NCBI RefSeq assembly: GCF_020166495.1
Contig: NZ_JAINZS010000007.1
Span: 1-64,000 of the forward strand
Origin: Robertkochia aurantiaca
GTDB taxonomy: Bacteria > Bacteroidota > Bacteroidia > Flavobacteriales > Flavobacteriaceae
DNA length: 64,000 nt
Direction of reading: 5' to 3'
A program made the translations under genes and the position numbers. Shown in pieces: positions 16,888-25,954 of the stretch; position 1 is the first letter of the stretch, and each line of letters opens with the position of its first letter. The notes below the pieces were generated by a model, which saw nothing but the letters and a program-made list of their open reading frames with translations, did not search any database and was not told the origin of the DNA.

Positions 16888-17799
16888 GATCCAGAAAGGC
16901 ACTATCACAAATAGCCACAGCAATCCTTCTTTAAGCCATTTCCTCTTTACGGTTTCCAAATATTTGGTAAAAATGACCGACAGCGGGAATCCGACAAAGA
17001 TGAGTTCTGAGGTATTCGGACTTTCGGCAAAGGCGGCAACAAGTAAAGCTACAGCCAGGTGAATCAGCACAAGTAAACCAGGCGCCCTTCCTCTGGAAGA
17101 TTTACTTCTCATTTTAAAGAAATAGATCAGTACAGCTATGAACCCGAAGCCGGATAAAAAAACGATAGGGAAAAGATAGCCCGGCTCGTAGTACTTATTA
17201 AAATTGAATTCGGGCTTCATGCGGAAAATATCCAGGAAAGCTTCGACATGATCGGTCATGAAGTAATAAGTGAACGCGAGAATTGCTACCAGAAAGACCG
17301 CCACCAGGGGAATTAACAGGTTTTGATAATACTGGTAGGAATACAGAAATATGGCCATGTAAACAACGATCAGAAACAGTATGCTCCAGCTGAAGAAAAA
17401 GGCAGCTGCGCATATCCATAAAGAAGCATCGAATATTTTATTCTCCACTTCCAGCCCTGAACGAATGCTGATAAGCCGTCGTAATGCAAGAAGGATAAAA
17501 ATGTTTGCCACTACCAAATTGGTGTCCAGAAATATCCTCGGGAACATGCACAGGAAAACCACGTAAAAGAGGCTGATATAGGAGTTGTTCTTCGAAAGGG
17601 TGTTCTTACGGTTGATAAAATCGATGAGCAGAACGGTAAAAATGATCAGCAATAAATTGATCAACAGCTCGGGTGTTCTGATCGCGCCCGGCTCCTGTAT
17701 CGGACCGAAGATCACAAAAACCGCCACGAAAACGATGGTAAAAAGAAGAAGCAGTACGAAATTTATGGGTTTAGTTCTTCCGAAAATACTTGATATCAT
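16876..17799 (-). CDS. DUF6427-like polytopic membrane protein
   Basis: A 307-residue protein with about 8-9 hydrophobic helices and short loops; begins MISSIFGRTKPINFVLL. It resembles the DUF6427 family of Flavobacteriia, of unknown function. It lies between upp (convergent, 12-base overlap) and a divergent small membrane protein, an arrangement I recall as common in this family. No catalytic motif is visible. Confidence 0.72.
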   Translation of the reverse strand: MISSIFGRTKPINFVLLLLFTIVFVAVFVIFGPIQEPGAIRTPELLINLLLIIFTVLLIDFINRKNTLSKNNSYISLFYVVFLCMFPRIFLDTNLVVANIFILLALRRLISIRSGLEVENKIFDASLWICAAAFFFSWSILFLIVVYMAIFLYSYQYYQNLLIPLVAVFLVAILAFTYYFMTDHVEAFLDIFRMKPEFNFNKYYEPGYLFPIVFLSGFGFIAVLIYFFKMRSKSSRGRAPGLLVLIHLAVALLVAAFAESPNTSELIFVGFPLSVIFTKYLETVKRKWLKEGLLWLFVIVPFWILLL

Positions 17800-17847
17800 G
17801 GTGGGTTTTTGTATTTTTGTCGGGTAAATTTAATATAAGTTTTACTC

Positions 17848-18069
17848 ATGAGTGACTTTTTCTACGGTATCCAGTATTTGTTTGAAGAAATTCTGTTTAT
17901 CCCTCTTGACGCTTTAAGGGGAATGGAAAGCTGGTGGGCCGCCAACTTCCTGAACTGGATCTTTATGATTATCGGTTTTGTAGCTTTCCTCTATTGGATG
18001 AAGCAATTAAAGATCTTTAACGACAACAACGAAGAGAACAAAGACGTTACTGCGCATTCGTATATGTAA
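17848..18069 (+). CDS. Small membrane protein (DUF6341-like)
   Basis: A 73-residue protein with one clear membrane helix (about residues 33-52, FLNWIFMIIGFVAFLYWM), an aromatic N-terminal segment and a charged tail rich in N/D/E. Resembles a small flavobacterial family found next to upp and DUF6427 genes. Function unknown. A TATTTTTG box at 17811-17818 and a strong terminator at 18091 frame it as its own transcription unit. Confidence 0.72.
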   Translation: MSDFFYGIQYLFEEILFIPLDALRGMESWWAANFLNWIFMIIGFVAFLYWMKQLKIFNDNNEENKDVTAHSYM

Positions 18070-18090
18070 TCGCAGTTTACCATACATTTT

Positions 18091-18126
18091 AAATAACCCC
18101 GGAGTCGAAAGGCTTTGGGGTTATTT
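18091..18126 (+). terminator. Intrinsic terminator of the small membrane protein gene
   Basis: Ten-base perfect stem AAATAACCCC / GGGGTTATTT with an inner AGTC-GAAA-GGCT hairpin. Its right arm GGGGTTATT runs into the GGGTTAT array that begins at 18130, so the array may have grown out of the terminator arm. Confidence 0.85.
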
Positions 18127-18129
18127 GTT

Positions 18130-18185
18130 GGGTTATGGGTTACGGGTTATGGGTTATGGGTTATGGGTTATGGGTTATGGGTTAT
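18130..18185. repeat. GGGTTAT heptamer array (8 copies), left arm of unit A
   Basis: Eight words: GGGTTAT, GGGTTAC, then GGGTTAT six times. The reverse-complement words stand after the following four-helix-bundle gene at 18639-18666. Confidence 0.95.
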
Positions 18186-18239
18186 GAGTTTTAATGTGTA
18201 GATTATTTACTATATTTAGGTCGCTTCAATTATAACGTT

Positions 18240-18581
18240 ATGACTCATAAAGATTTGGATGTATGGAAGCGCTCCATGAAACTCGCCAGAATGATCTATA
18301 AGGAAACTGAAATGTTTCCTGAAAGTGAACAATACGGTTTAAAAAGTCAATTGCGAAGATGCTCTGTTTCAATACCCTCCAATATAGCAGAAGGTGCCGG
18401 CCGCAAAGGAAACAGAGAACTGATACGATTCCTTTATATAGCTCTGGGATCGCTCTCAGAATTGGACACTCAGGTTGAGCTGGCTTACGATCTTTCTTAT
18501 CTAAACTCCCGTAATCCTCTTATTGATGAAATTACAATAATTCGTAAGATGACGTTAAACCTAATAAAGGCTTTGCAGTAA
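18240..18581 (+). CDS. Four-helix-bundle protein A (23S rRNA intervening-sequence protein family)
   Basis: A 113-residue all-helical protein. The family core is clear: HKDLDVWKRS, SQLRRCSVSIPSNIAEGAGR and FLYIALGSLSELDTQ. The family (PF05635 / TIGR02436 type) includes ORFs inside 23S rRNA intervening sequences and the Avd accessory protein of diversity-generating retroelements; members form pentameric barrels that can bind nucleic acid. Its molecular role outside those contexts is unknown. The gene sits between inverted arrays of GGGTTAT words (18130-18185 and 18639-18666). Closest in the window to proteins C and D. Confidence 0.92.
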   Translation: MTHKDLDVWKRSMKLARMIYKETEMFPESEQYGLKSQLRRCSVSIPSNIAEGAGRKGNRELIRFLYIALGSLSELDTQVELAYDLSYLNSRNPLIDEITIIRKMTLNLIKALQ

Positions 18582-18638
18582 CTATCTAATGCAGTTTTGA
18601 GTCGGAATTCATTATAACCCATCCAGGCTCACCCTCTC

Positions 18639-18666
18639 GTAACCCATAACTCATAACCCGTAACCC
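18639..18666. repeat. Inverted heptamer array, right arm of unit A
   Basis: GTAACCC, ATAACTC, ATAACCC, GTAACCC: reverse complements of GGGTTAC, GAGTTAT, GGGTTAT, GGGTTAC. A further ATAACCC is at 18614-18620. Confidence 0.92.
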
Positions 18667-18698
18667 GATCTATAAACCAGTTTCCTGGTTTATAGATC
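18667..18698 (-). terminator. Perfect hairpin at the purD stop
   Basis: GATCTATAAACCAG-TTTC-CTGGTTTATAGATC, a 14-base perfect stem overlapping the purD stop codon. There is no T-run after it on the minus strand, so it may be a processed 3' end rather than a classical terminator. Confidence 0.6.
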
Positions 18699-19961
18699 GA
18701 AACCAATATCCTTTCGATAATAAATCCCGTCAAAACACAATTTCTTCGCGCTGGCATATGATTTATCCAGTGCTTCCCGGTAGTCTTTTCCGAAGGAAGT
18801 AAGGGCGATGACCCGCCCACCGGAAGTTACCACCTTGCCATCGATCTGGCTGGTACCTGCATGAAACACGATAGAGTCTTCAATAGAGTCAAGACCCACG
18901 ATCTCCTTGCCTTTTTCGTATGCTTCAGGGTACCCGCCGGAAACGGTCATAACCGTAGTGGCGGTGCGATCATCGATCTCCAGTTGTACCTCATCCAGGC
19001 GGCCTTCAGCCATAGCATTTAACAGCTCGACCATATCATTCTTAACCCTGGGGATCACCACTTCGGTTTCCGGATCACCCATACGCACATTGTATTCGAT
19101 CACATAAGGGTCGTCACCGACTTTAATGAGTCCGATGAACACGAACCCCTTATAAGGGATATTATCTTCCTTAAAACCGTTTACAGTGGGTTTAATGATA
19201 CGCTCTTCCACCTTTTTCATAAAGGCATCATCTGCAAAGGGAACAGGAGAGATCGCGCCCATACCACCGGTATTGAGTCCGGTGTCACCTTCCCCTATTC
19301 TTTTATAATCTTTAGCGGTAGGCAGGGTGAGGTAATTTTCACCGTCGGTAAGCAGGAACACGCTGAGTTCTATTCCGCTGAGAAACTCTTCGATCACCAC
19401 CTTGGCGCTGGCACTACCGAACTTCTCCCCTACGAGCATGTTTTTAAGTTCGGCTTTGGCCTCATCAATATCATCAAGTATCAACACCCCTTTTCCGGCT
19501 GCCAGTCCGTCTGCCTTGAGCACATAAGGCGGCTTCAGGGTTTCCAGGAATTGAAATCCGGCCTCCAGGCTTTTGGCTGTAAAGCTTTGATAAGCCGCGG
19601 TAGGAATCTTATGGAGGGCCATGAACTCCTTGGCGGCTTCCTTGGAACCTTCAAGGATGGCCCCCGCTTTCTGCGGACCGATCACTTTCACGTGGTTGAT
19701 GGCGTCATCTTTCAGAAAGAAATCATGAATACCCATTACCAGCGGATCTTCGGGGCCTACCACCACCATATCGATCTCCTTTTCGATCACCAGGTTCTTT
19801 ACGGCCTGAAAATCATTGGCAGCCACCGCTATATTGGTCGCTATGCCAGCCGTTCCGGCATTACCGGGAGCCACATAGATATTCTGCGCTTTATCGCTTT
19901 GAGCGATCTTCCAGGTTAAGGTATGTTCTCTCCCGCCGGAGCCGAGAATTAGTATATTCAT
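18690..19961 (-). CDS. purD: Phosphoribosylamine--glycine ligase (GAR synthetase)
   Basis: A 423-residue ATP-grasp enzyme of normal length, joining glycine to 5-phosphoribosylamine in purine synthesis. N-terminal MNILILGSGGREHTL and PGNAGT, the ATP-grasp lysine region VLKADGLAAGKGV (about residue 145), GMGAISPVPF and NVRMGDPETEV are all present. It is flanked on both sides by four-helix-bundle units. Confidence 0.97.
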   Translation of the reverse strand: MNILILGSGGREHTLTWKIAQSDKAQNIYVAPGNAGTAGIATNIAVAANDFQAVKNLVIEKEIDMVVVGPEDPLVMGIHDFFLKDDAINHVKVIGPQKAGAILEGSKEAAKEFMALHKIPTAAYQSFTAKSLEAGFQFLETLKPPYVLKADGLAAGKGVLILDDIDEAKAELKNMLVGEKFGSASAKVVIEEFLSGIELSVFLLTDGENYLTLPTAKDYKRIGEGDTGLNTGGMGAISPVPFADDAFMKKVEERIIKPTVNGFKEDNIPYKGFVFIGLIKVGDDPYVIEYNVRMGDPETEVVIPRVKNDMVELLNAMAEGRLDEVQLEIDDRTATTVMTVSGGYPEAYEKGKEIVGLDSIEDSIVFHAGTSQIDGKVVTSGGRVIALTSFGKDYREALDKSYASAKKLCFDGIYYRKDIGFDL

Positions 19962-20026
19962 GATCTATTAGAATTTTCGTTATGCTTTTAACTCAAAGTT
20001 TATTCATGAACACAAAGGTAAAAAAA

Positions 20027-20054
20027 GGGATTGGTGATTAGGGATTAGGGATTG
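20027..20054. repeat. GGGATTA-type heptamer array, left arm of unit B
   Basis: Four words in register: GGGATTG, GTGATTA, GGGATTA, GGGATTG. The inverted partner follows the four-helix-bundle gene at 20459-20486. Confidence 0.9.
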
Positions 20055-20089
20055 GAGTATTTATATAGATTTTTTTCTATATTAGTCTT

Positions 20090-20455
20090 GTGCATACAAA
20101 CTTTCAAGATCTAAACTGTTGGAAAATGTGCAATCAGTTGAAAGAACTGATTCGCACCGAGGTATTACCTTCTTTACCCAAGGAGGAGCGTTATGATTTG
20201 CATAGCCAAATTTTGAGATCTTCCAGGTCAACTACCGCAAATATAGCAGAAGGATGGGGCAGATACCATTATAAAGAAAACATCAAATTCCTTTATATTT
20301 CCAGGGGTTCCGTAGCAGAAGTCCTCGATCATGCCTTGGAGGCAAAACAATGTGGCTACATCAACCAGGAATTGTTGAATTCAATTAGATCACACTGTGA
20401 GGACTGTATAAGATTGATAAACGGATATATTAGTTATTTAAAGAAAGCTCTTTAA
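20090..20455 (+). CDS. Four-helix-bundle protein B (divergent member)
   Basis: A 121-residue all-helical protein of the same family as proteins A, C and D but from a different branch: it has FQDLNCWKMC, ILRSSRSTTANIAEGWGR and FLYISRGSVAEVLDHALEA. The start is a GTG at 20090; no ATG fits the family N-terminus. Flanked by inverted arrays of GGGATTA-type words. Transcribed toward the polysaccharide operon end and convergent with it. Function unknown; nucleic-acid binding is suggested only by the family. Confidence 0.9.
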   Translation: MHTNFQDLNCWKMCNQLKELIRTEVLPSLPKEERYDLHSQILRSSRSTTANIAEGWGRYHYKENIKFLYISRGSVAEVLDHALEAKQCGYINQELLNSIRSHCEDCIRLINGYISYLKKAL

Positions 20456-20458
20456 TTC

Positions 20459-20486
20459 TAATCCCAAGTCCCTATTCTCTAATCCC
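20459..20486. repeat. Inverted heptamer array, right arm of unit B
   Basis: TAATCCC, AAGTCCC, TATTCTC, TAATCCC: reverse complements GGGATTA, GGGACTT, GAGAATA, GGGATTA. It ends 6 bases before the stop of the WcaJ-type gene. Confidence 0.9.
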
Positions 20487-20491
20487 TGATA

Positions 20492-21832
20492 TCAATACGC
20501 CTTCTCTTCCCCTTTAAACACATTCAACACGGTTTGCACCATGATCTTCAGGTCGAGAGCCATGGACCAGTTCTCCAGATAGAAAATATCGAATTTCACA
20601 CGGTTGATAATATCGGTATCGCTTTCGATCTCACCGCGGTAACCGCGAACCTGGGCTAATCCGGTAATGCCTGGCTTAACAAAGTGCCGAACCATGTATT
20701 TATCGACCATCTGGCTGTACTGTTTGGTATGCAGCACCATATGGGGTCGTGGGCCTACAATAGACATTTGACCAAATAATACATTGTAGAACTGAGGCAG
20801 CTCATCAATACTGGTTTTGCGTATAAACCGTCCGATACGTGTCACACGCATATCTCCTTTGGTAGCCTGCTGTTTATCAGAGTCTGTATTCACGGCCATA
20901 GATCGAAACTTGAGACAGGCAAACTCTTTCGAATTAATCCCATTTCGATACTGTCTGAAAAATACAGGGCCCGGAGACTCCAGACGAATCAATAAGGCTA
21001 CTAACGGGGTGAGCCATGAGAGAACAAAGACAACCACCAGCAGTGAAAAGAAAATATCAAAGGAACGCTTTAATACATAGTTAATGGAATTTTCTAAGGG
21101 GATGTCTCTCAATGAAAGAATTGGGAGGTAATCGTAATAATCGAACTTGAGGCGTTTGTTGTAAATGTATTTATTGTCCGGTATAAACTTAACTACCTTC
21201 AGGTTGTTATCAGCAAAGGCGATGATCTCCTCCAGTTGCTTATTCTTGAGTTCGGCCACCGAGCAATAGATCTCATCTATGTTCTCCTTTTTGACATAGT
21301 CACAGACCTTGTCTATGGAAAAGTCATCTTCATCTGTTGCAAACCTTTTTTTAAATACGAACCCGAACTCCAGCCGTTCCTGAAATATTTTAATTAGCTG
21401 ATCAGTCTTCTTATTCTCTCCAATCACTATGGTGGTTCTGCGATTTCCTCCAATTACCTCGCGGTATCTTTGGAGTAGATAGTATACCAAAATTTTAAAG
21501 AATGAAACTAATATAAAGCAAGCGAGAAAATACTGGCCTAATAATAGCCTGCTGATCATATTTTCTTTAAAGAAACCTATAAAGGCATACAATACCAAGA
21601 AGAAGAATACAAACTGCCTGAAAAGCAAGGATAACACGAGTGGGATTTTCGTATAACGCTCAACCTCGTAGAAGTGATTTCTTACTGAAATTACTATCCA
21701 ACTGAAGGTCAGATAGAAAAAGAATAGTATCGGATTATGAAGCCTTATTGGTAGAAAATATGCCAATAGCAATATCACGCTTAAATCTATAGCGTAAGAA
21801 ATAGGCTTTAAAAATCCGGAAAATCTTTTCAT
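20492..21832 (-). CDS. Undecaprenyl-phosphate sugar phosphotransferase (WcaJ-type), initiating enzyme
   Basis: About 446 residues from ATG at 21832; a 14-residue longer frame would overlap the upstream gene and lacks family similarity. The N-terminal half has four to five membrane helices and a Rossmann-like CoA-binding-type domain; the C-terminal half is the bacterial sugar transferase domain (KRSFDIFFSLLVV, RQYRNG, CLKFRSM, KTSIDELPQ, MSIVGPRPH, KPGITGLAQVRGYRGE). It loads the first sugar phosphate on the lipid carrier at the inner membrane. Last gene of the long minus-strand polysaccharide operon. Confidence 0.93.
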   Translation of the reverse strand: MKRFSGFLKPISYAIDLSVILLLAYFLPIRLHNPILFFFYLTFSWIVISVRNHFYEVERYTKIPLVLSLLFRQFVFFFLVLYAFIGFFKENMISRLLLGQYFLACFILVSFFKILVYYLLQRYREVIGGNRRTTIVIGENKKTDQLIKIFQERLEFGFVFKKRFATDEDDFSIDKVCDYVKKENIDEIYCSVAELKNKQLEEIIAFADNNLKVVKFIPDNKYIYNKRLKFDYYDYLPILSLRDIPLENSINYVLKRSFDIFFSLLVVVFVLSWLTPLVALLIRLESPGPVFFRQYRNGINSKEFACLKFRSMAVNTDSDKQQATKGDMRVTRIGRFIRKTSIDELPQFYNVLFGQMSIVGPRPHMVLHTKQYSQMVDKYMVRHFVKPGITGLAQVRGYRGEIESDTDIINRVKFDIFYLENWSMALDLKIMVQTVLNVFKGEEKAY

Positions 21833-21842
21833 AAACGAGAAA

Positions 21843-22754
21843 TTAAGCTTTGTACATCTTCGAAAGCAACTCAATTAGTGGAATGGGTTTTATTTTTTCA
21901 CCTAGTAAGTCATAAAGTTTATCGGTGGAACCTTTTAATATTTCGATTTCATTTTTACGAACAAATGATGGATTTACCTTTACATTGATTTCATGGCCTG
22001 CTATCTTATTCATTTCCTGAAGAATTTCCTTAATATTAATAGCATTGTTTGAAGAAACGTTGACGATCTCAGAACTAACAGTCGAATTCATCAATTGAAT
22101 GTAACAATCTATAACGTAGGCTATATCGTTAAACTCTCGGTAAACATCAATATTGCCGAGTTCAATGTTTCTTTCTCTCCTTTTATAGTGTGAAACTATT
22201 TTTGGTATCAAAAATTTTTCATCCTGTCCAATCCCCGTATAATTGAAAGGTCTTACTATAATGATATTCTGAGTATCAAAATAGTGGCGGACCATATTCT
22301 CCATTACCAACTTACTATTCCCATAGTGATTTACAGGTAATGGACACATTTTCTCATCCAAAGAGCCACTTCTCCTTCCGTAAATTGCGGCACTACTGGC
22401 GATTATTATTTTAGCTGGAATGTAATCGAGACTATCAACTGCATTCAACAAATTTATACTGCCAAAGATATTCACACGATATATTAAATCCTGATCTTCA
22501 CTAGCAACAAAAGAAATTGCTGCAAGATGAAAAATATAATCAGGGCGAACATCCTTAAGAGTTGTCAGCAAAGAATCCTCGTCTAAAATATCGCACTTTA
22601 TATGATTATTTGAATTAGGATTTGAAAGTGTTGTTCCAAACACTTCAAATCCTAATTGCTTTAATTTGGCTTCCAGATAAACACCTGTGAAACCCGTTAT
22701 ACCAGTAATAAAAACTTTACCTTTAGAACGTACTTCCATTTTGATTCCTTTCAA
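21843..22754 (-). CDS. NAD(P)-dependent sugar reductase/epimerase (GDP-4-keto-6-deoxymannose reductase, RMD-like)
   Basis: A 303-residue extended SDR enzyme. NAD(P) motif [17 protein letters not shown], the SSAAIYG serine loop and the catalytic YGNSK are present. It directly follows gmd and overlaps it, so the likely reaction is reduction of GDP-4-keto-6-deoxy-D-mannose to GDP-D-rhamnose. An alternative ATG at 22739 reduces the overlap and may be the true start. A different 6-deoxyhexose product (for example talose) cannot be excluded. Confidence 0.82.
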   Translation of the reverse strand: MKGIKMEVRSKGKVFITGITGFTGVYLEAKLKQLGFEVFGTTLSNPNSNNHIKCDILDEDSLLTTLKDVRPDYIFHLAAISFVASEDQDLIYRVNIFGSINLLNAVDSLDYIPAKIIIASSAAIYGRRSGSLDEKMCPLPVNHYGNSKLVMENMVRHYFDTQNIIIVRPFNYTGIGQDEKFLIPKIVSHYKRRERNIELGNIDVYREFNDIAYVIDCYIQLMNSTVSSEIVNVSSNNAINIKEILQEMNKIAGHEINVKVNPSFVRKNEIEILKGSTDKLYDLLGEKIKPIPLIELLSKMYKA

Positions 22755-23757
22755 TGTCTTTTTTCACCATCATCTCACATAACTCTCTGAGAGTGGTCTT
22801 AGGCAACCAATCTAACATTTCGTGGGCTTTACTGGCGTCACCAATCAATAGATCTACCTCCGCAGGTCTATAGAATTTAGGATTTACCTGAACCAGTTTT
22901 TTGCCAGATTTGGCATCTATACCCTTTTCATCTTCTCCTGTTCCTTCCCACTCAATGTTCACATCTATTGCTTGAAAGGCCATACTTACGAAATCTCTTA
23001 CCGTTCTGGTTTGATTAGTGGCTAGCACAAAAGTTCCGGGCTTATCAATTTGCAACATTTTATACATTCCTTCCACGTATTCCTTTGCATATCCCCAATC
23101 CCTTTTTGCATCTAAATTCCCAAGTTCAAGTAAATCCTGTTTTCCTAGCTTTATCTTCGCTACAGCATCACTTATTTTCCTTGTTACAAATTCCTTTCCG
23201 CGAAGAGGTGACTCATGATTAAATAAAATACCACTTGTTGCAAAAAGATCATAGGATTCCTGGTAATTTAAGGTTGCCCAATGAGCAAATACCTTAGCTA
23301 CACCATAGGGACTTCTTGGATGAAATGGAGTGTCCTCATTTTGTGGTATCGCATGTACCTTTCCGAACATTTCGGAAGTAGATGCCTGATAGAATTTGAT
23401 CCTAGGGTTTATAGATCTGATTGCCTCTAAAAGATTCAATGCACCTATTCCTGTGATCTGTGCTGTAGCTACCGGCTGGGTAAATGAAACCCCTACAAAA
23501 CTCTGTGCCGCCAGATTGTAAATTTCATCGGGCTCCACTTGACTAATTATTCTATAAGCACTTGAAAGATCAACCAAATCATACTCTAGCAACTCTAAGT
23601 TTGGATGATCATTAATCCCTAATTCTTCAATTCTCCAAAAGTTAGTGGAACTTGTTCTTCGATATGTGCCAAATACCTTGTAACCCTTATTTAAAAGTAA
23701 ATCCGCTAAATAAGCCGCATCTTGACCTGTAATGCCAGTAATTATTGCTTTTTTCAT
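22723..23757 (-). CDS. gmd: GDP-mannose 4,6-dehydratase
   Basis: A 344-residue SDR enzyme converting GDP-D-mannose to GDP-4-keto-6-deoxy-D-mannose. The signature [47 protein letters not shown] and the [16 protein letters not shown] block are intact. The substrate comes from ManC at the head of the same operon. ATG and the stop of the upstream gene nearly coincide (23757). Confidence 0.95.
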   Translation of the reverse strand: MKKAIITGITGQDAAYLADLLLNKGYKVFGTYRRTSSTNFWRIEELGINDHPNLELLEYDLVDLSSAYRIISQVEPDEIYNLAAQSFVGVSFTQPVATAQITGIGALNLLEAIRSINPRIKFYQASTSEMFGKVHAIPQNEDTPFHPRSPYGVAKVFAHWATLNYQESYDLFATSGILFNHESPLRGKEFVTRKISDAVAKIKLGKQDLLELGNLDAKRDWGYAKEYVEGMYKMLQIDKPGTFVLATNQTRTVRDFVSMAFQAIDVNIEWEGTGEDEKGIDAKSGKKLVQVNPKFYRPAEVDLLIGDASKAHEMLDWLPKTTLRELCEMMVKKDIERNQNGSTF

Positions 23758-24908
23758 TAATTCTGCTCTAATTTCCAGTTTCTATATAATTTATCAATTA
23801 ATTCTTTGAATTCGGATTCGAATCTCTCAGTTCTAAATCTTAAGGCATTATCTCTGATAACATTTTTATCAAATCTACTTTCTACCTGTTCAAAACAATT
23901 TAATGATTCTATTAATGATTCTTCCGTTTGCTCTTTGAAAAACACCCCAGAATAACGTTCTACTTCAATATTCTGCTGTGGATAAAAACCGTTAATTGTT
24001 TCTAATGCACCACCAGCTCCATAAGCAATTACTGGAACACCGCAAGCTTGGGCTTCAACGGGAGCAATTCCAAAATCCTCTTCCGCTGCAAAAATAAAAG
24101 CTCTTGACTCTTTCAATAGTTTAAGCATTTGATCCTTTTCAACAAAACCCAATAATTGTACGTTTTCAGAAGCAATTCGTTTGATTTTATCATACTCAGG
24201 TCCGTCTCCAATTACTATTAACTGTCTATCAGTGCCAGATAATGCTCTTACAATTAAGTCAATCTTTTTATACGGCACCATTCTAGAACAGGTTATATAA
24301 TAATTCTTAGTGACTTCACTAATATTAAAATTGGAAGTATCAACGGGAGGGTAAATTACGAACGCCTCCTTGTTATAAGTTTTCTTTATTCTTTTGGCTA
24401 TGTAATTTGAAATAGCTATATAGTAGTCCGGCCTATTTGCTGTAATCAAATCCCAAACTCTCAACTTATGTAAGAAATATTTTGCCAAGAATCCTTTGAA
24501 ACCACTTTCCAATCCACTCTCTTTTAAATACTGAAAGTGAAGATCCCAAGCATAGCGAACGGGTGAATACATATATACAATATGAAGCTGATTGTGATTG
24601 GTCAATACACCTTTAGCGACTGAAGAAGAAGAAGAAATTATAAGCTCATAATCTCGTAGGTCTAATTGCTCTATTGCCAATGGAAATAATGGCAAATAAT
24701 TTCTATACCTCTTCTTCCCGAAAGGTAAATTTTGAATAAATGAAGTTTGGACTTTTTTTCCTTTTAAAATTGTTTTTCTATCACTTTCGTTAAGGTCATC
24801 GACAAGTGAAAAAACATCGAAATCTTCCCATAAATTAATAAAACTTTCAACACATCTTTCAGCGCCACCATATACAGTAAACCAATCGTGAACTAAAGCT
24901 TTCTTCAT
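23757..24908 (-). CDS. Glycosyltransferase family 4
   Basis: A 383-residue GT-B enzyme. N-terminal [18 protein letters not shown] is typical of mannosyltransferases such as WbaZ. The C-terminal half has the donor-binding [27 protein letters not shown] motif (E-x7-E). It probably adds mannose or a GDP-derived deoxysugar to the growing repeat unit, given gmd next door. The stop/start overlap with its upstream neighbour is 4 bases, suggesting coupling. Confidence 0.9.
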   Translation of the reverse strand: MKKALVHDWFTVYGGAERCVESFINLWEDFDVFSLVDDLNESDRKTILKGKKVQTSFIQNLPFGKKRYRNYLPLFPLAIEQLDLRDYELIISSSSSVAKGVLTNHNQLHIVYMYSPVRYAWDLHFQYLKESGLESGFKGFLAKYFLHKLRVWDLITANRPDYYIAISNYIAKRIKKTYNKEAFVIYPPVDTSNFNISEVTKNYYITCSRMVPYKKIDLIVRALSGTDRQLIVIGDGPEYDKIKRIASENVQLLGFVEKDQMLKLLKESRAFIFAAEEDFGIAPVEAQACGVPVIAYGAGGALETINGFYPQQNIEVERYSGVFFKEQTEESLIESLNCFEQVESRFDKNVIRDNALRFRTERFESEFKELIDKLYRNWKLEQN

Positions 24909-25954
24909 TTGCTATCAATATTTTCTAAAATTCTGAATATTTTTTTTGCACTCTTACCCCAATTAAAATCCGAAATATTAGATTCTTTAATATTTTTTGG
25001 ACTAACCAAAGATTTATGGATTTTATTTGCCATATCCTCAACATCATGGGGGTCAAAGTAGTATGCTGAAGATCCGCATACTTCATGAAATACGGGAATG
25101 TCTGAAACACAAACTGGTACCCCCATGCTCATTGCTTCGATTATGGGAATACCGAAACCTTCATAAAAACTAGCGAAAACAAATAATTTAGCACCCTTAT
25201 AATAATCTACAAGCTCATTATCACTAATGTTTTCCAAGAACCTAACATTATCAACAGTTTTATAGTCAATATTTGAATTAAAATTATTGTTATTATTCCC
25301 GATTATATATAAAAATAAATCTTCTTGAGACATTAAATTAAATGCAGAAATTAAATTCTTAAAATTCTTTCTAGGGTGATGTGAAGAAACCGTAAGAATA
25401 TAATTTTTATTATTCCCGTGACTCTTGTCTTTATCCTCAGTTATTCTAAATATTTTAGAAGGTGCATTATAAACAACGCTTATTTTCTCTTCAATTATTC
25501 CAAGTTCATTAATTAGTTCCATTTTCGAATACTCACTCACAGTTAAAATGTGTTTAGACAACTTAGCCAACTTGGGGATTAAAAAATTGTAGTAAAGTGA
25601 AAACTTCTTGGAATACCATTCTGGGTGTTTTCTAAAACCCAAATCATGAATTGTTATTACTTGAGTCAAGCAAAGTAGAGGTCCTGTATTGCACAATGAT
25701 AATAATAAGCACTTTTCCTTTTTAAGATAAATCATTAGGTCAAATTGTTCCCAGGAATGACCGACAAACGTACCAATGATCTTGACATTAAATTTTTTAG
25801 CCAATCCCCAATGAATAATGTTCTTGGGCGCTACAACCTCCACATTTTTTGATTGACATAAAATAGCTGTAATTTCTGAAGCAAATCTCTGTACTCCAGT
25901 AATTGGCTGGGAAAGAAATCTTCCATTAATGATTATCTTGTTTTTTGATGGCAT
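24905..25954 (-). CDS. Glycosyltransferase family 4
   Basis: A 349-residue GT-B enzyme with INGRFLSQPITGVQRFASE at the N-terminus and FASFYEGFGIPIIEAMSMGVPV, the E-x7-E donor site, near residue 265. The sequence GVQRFA... is the hallmark of mannosyl/rhamnosyl GT4 enzymes of capsule loci. Donor and acceptor are unknown. Base composition is AT-rich like the rest of the cassette. It overlaps the O-antigen ligase-like gene by 29 bases. Confidence 0.9.
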   Translation of the reverse strand: MPSKNKIIINGRFLSQPITGVQRFASEITAILCQSKNVEVVAPKNIIHWGLAKKFNVKIIGTFVGHSWEQFDLMIYLKKEKCLLLSLCNTGPLLCLTQVITIHDLGFRKHPEWYSKKFSLYYNFLIPKLAKLSKHILTVSEYSKMELINELGIIEEKISVVYNAPSKIFRITEDKDKSHGNNKNYILTVSSHHPRKNFKNLISAFNLMSQEDLFLYIIGNNNNNFNSNIDYKTVDNVRFLENISDNELVDYYKGAKLFVFASFYEGFGIPIIEAMSMGVPVCVSDIPVFHEVCGSSAYYFDPHDVEDMANKIHKSLVSPKNIKESNISDFNWGKSAKKIFRILENIDSK

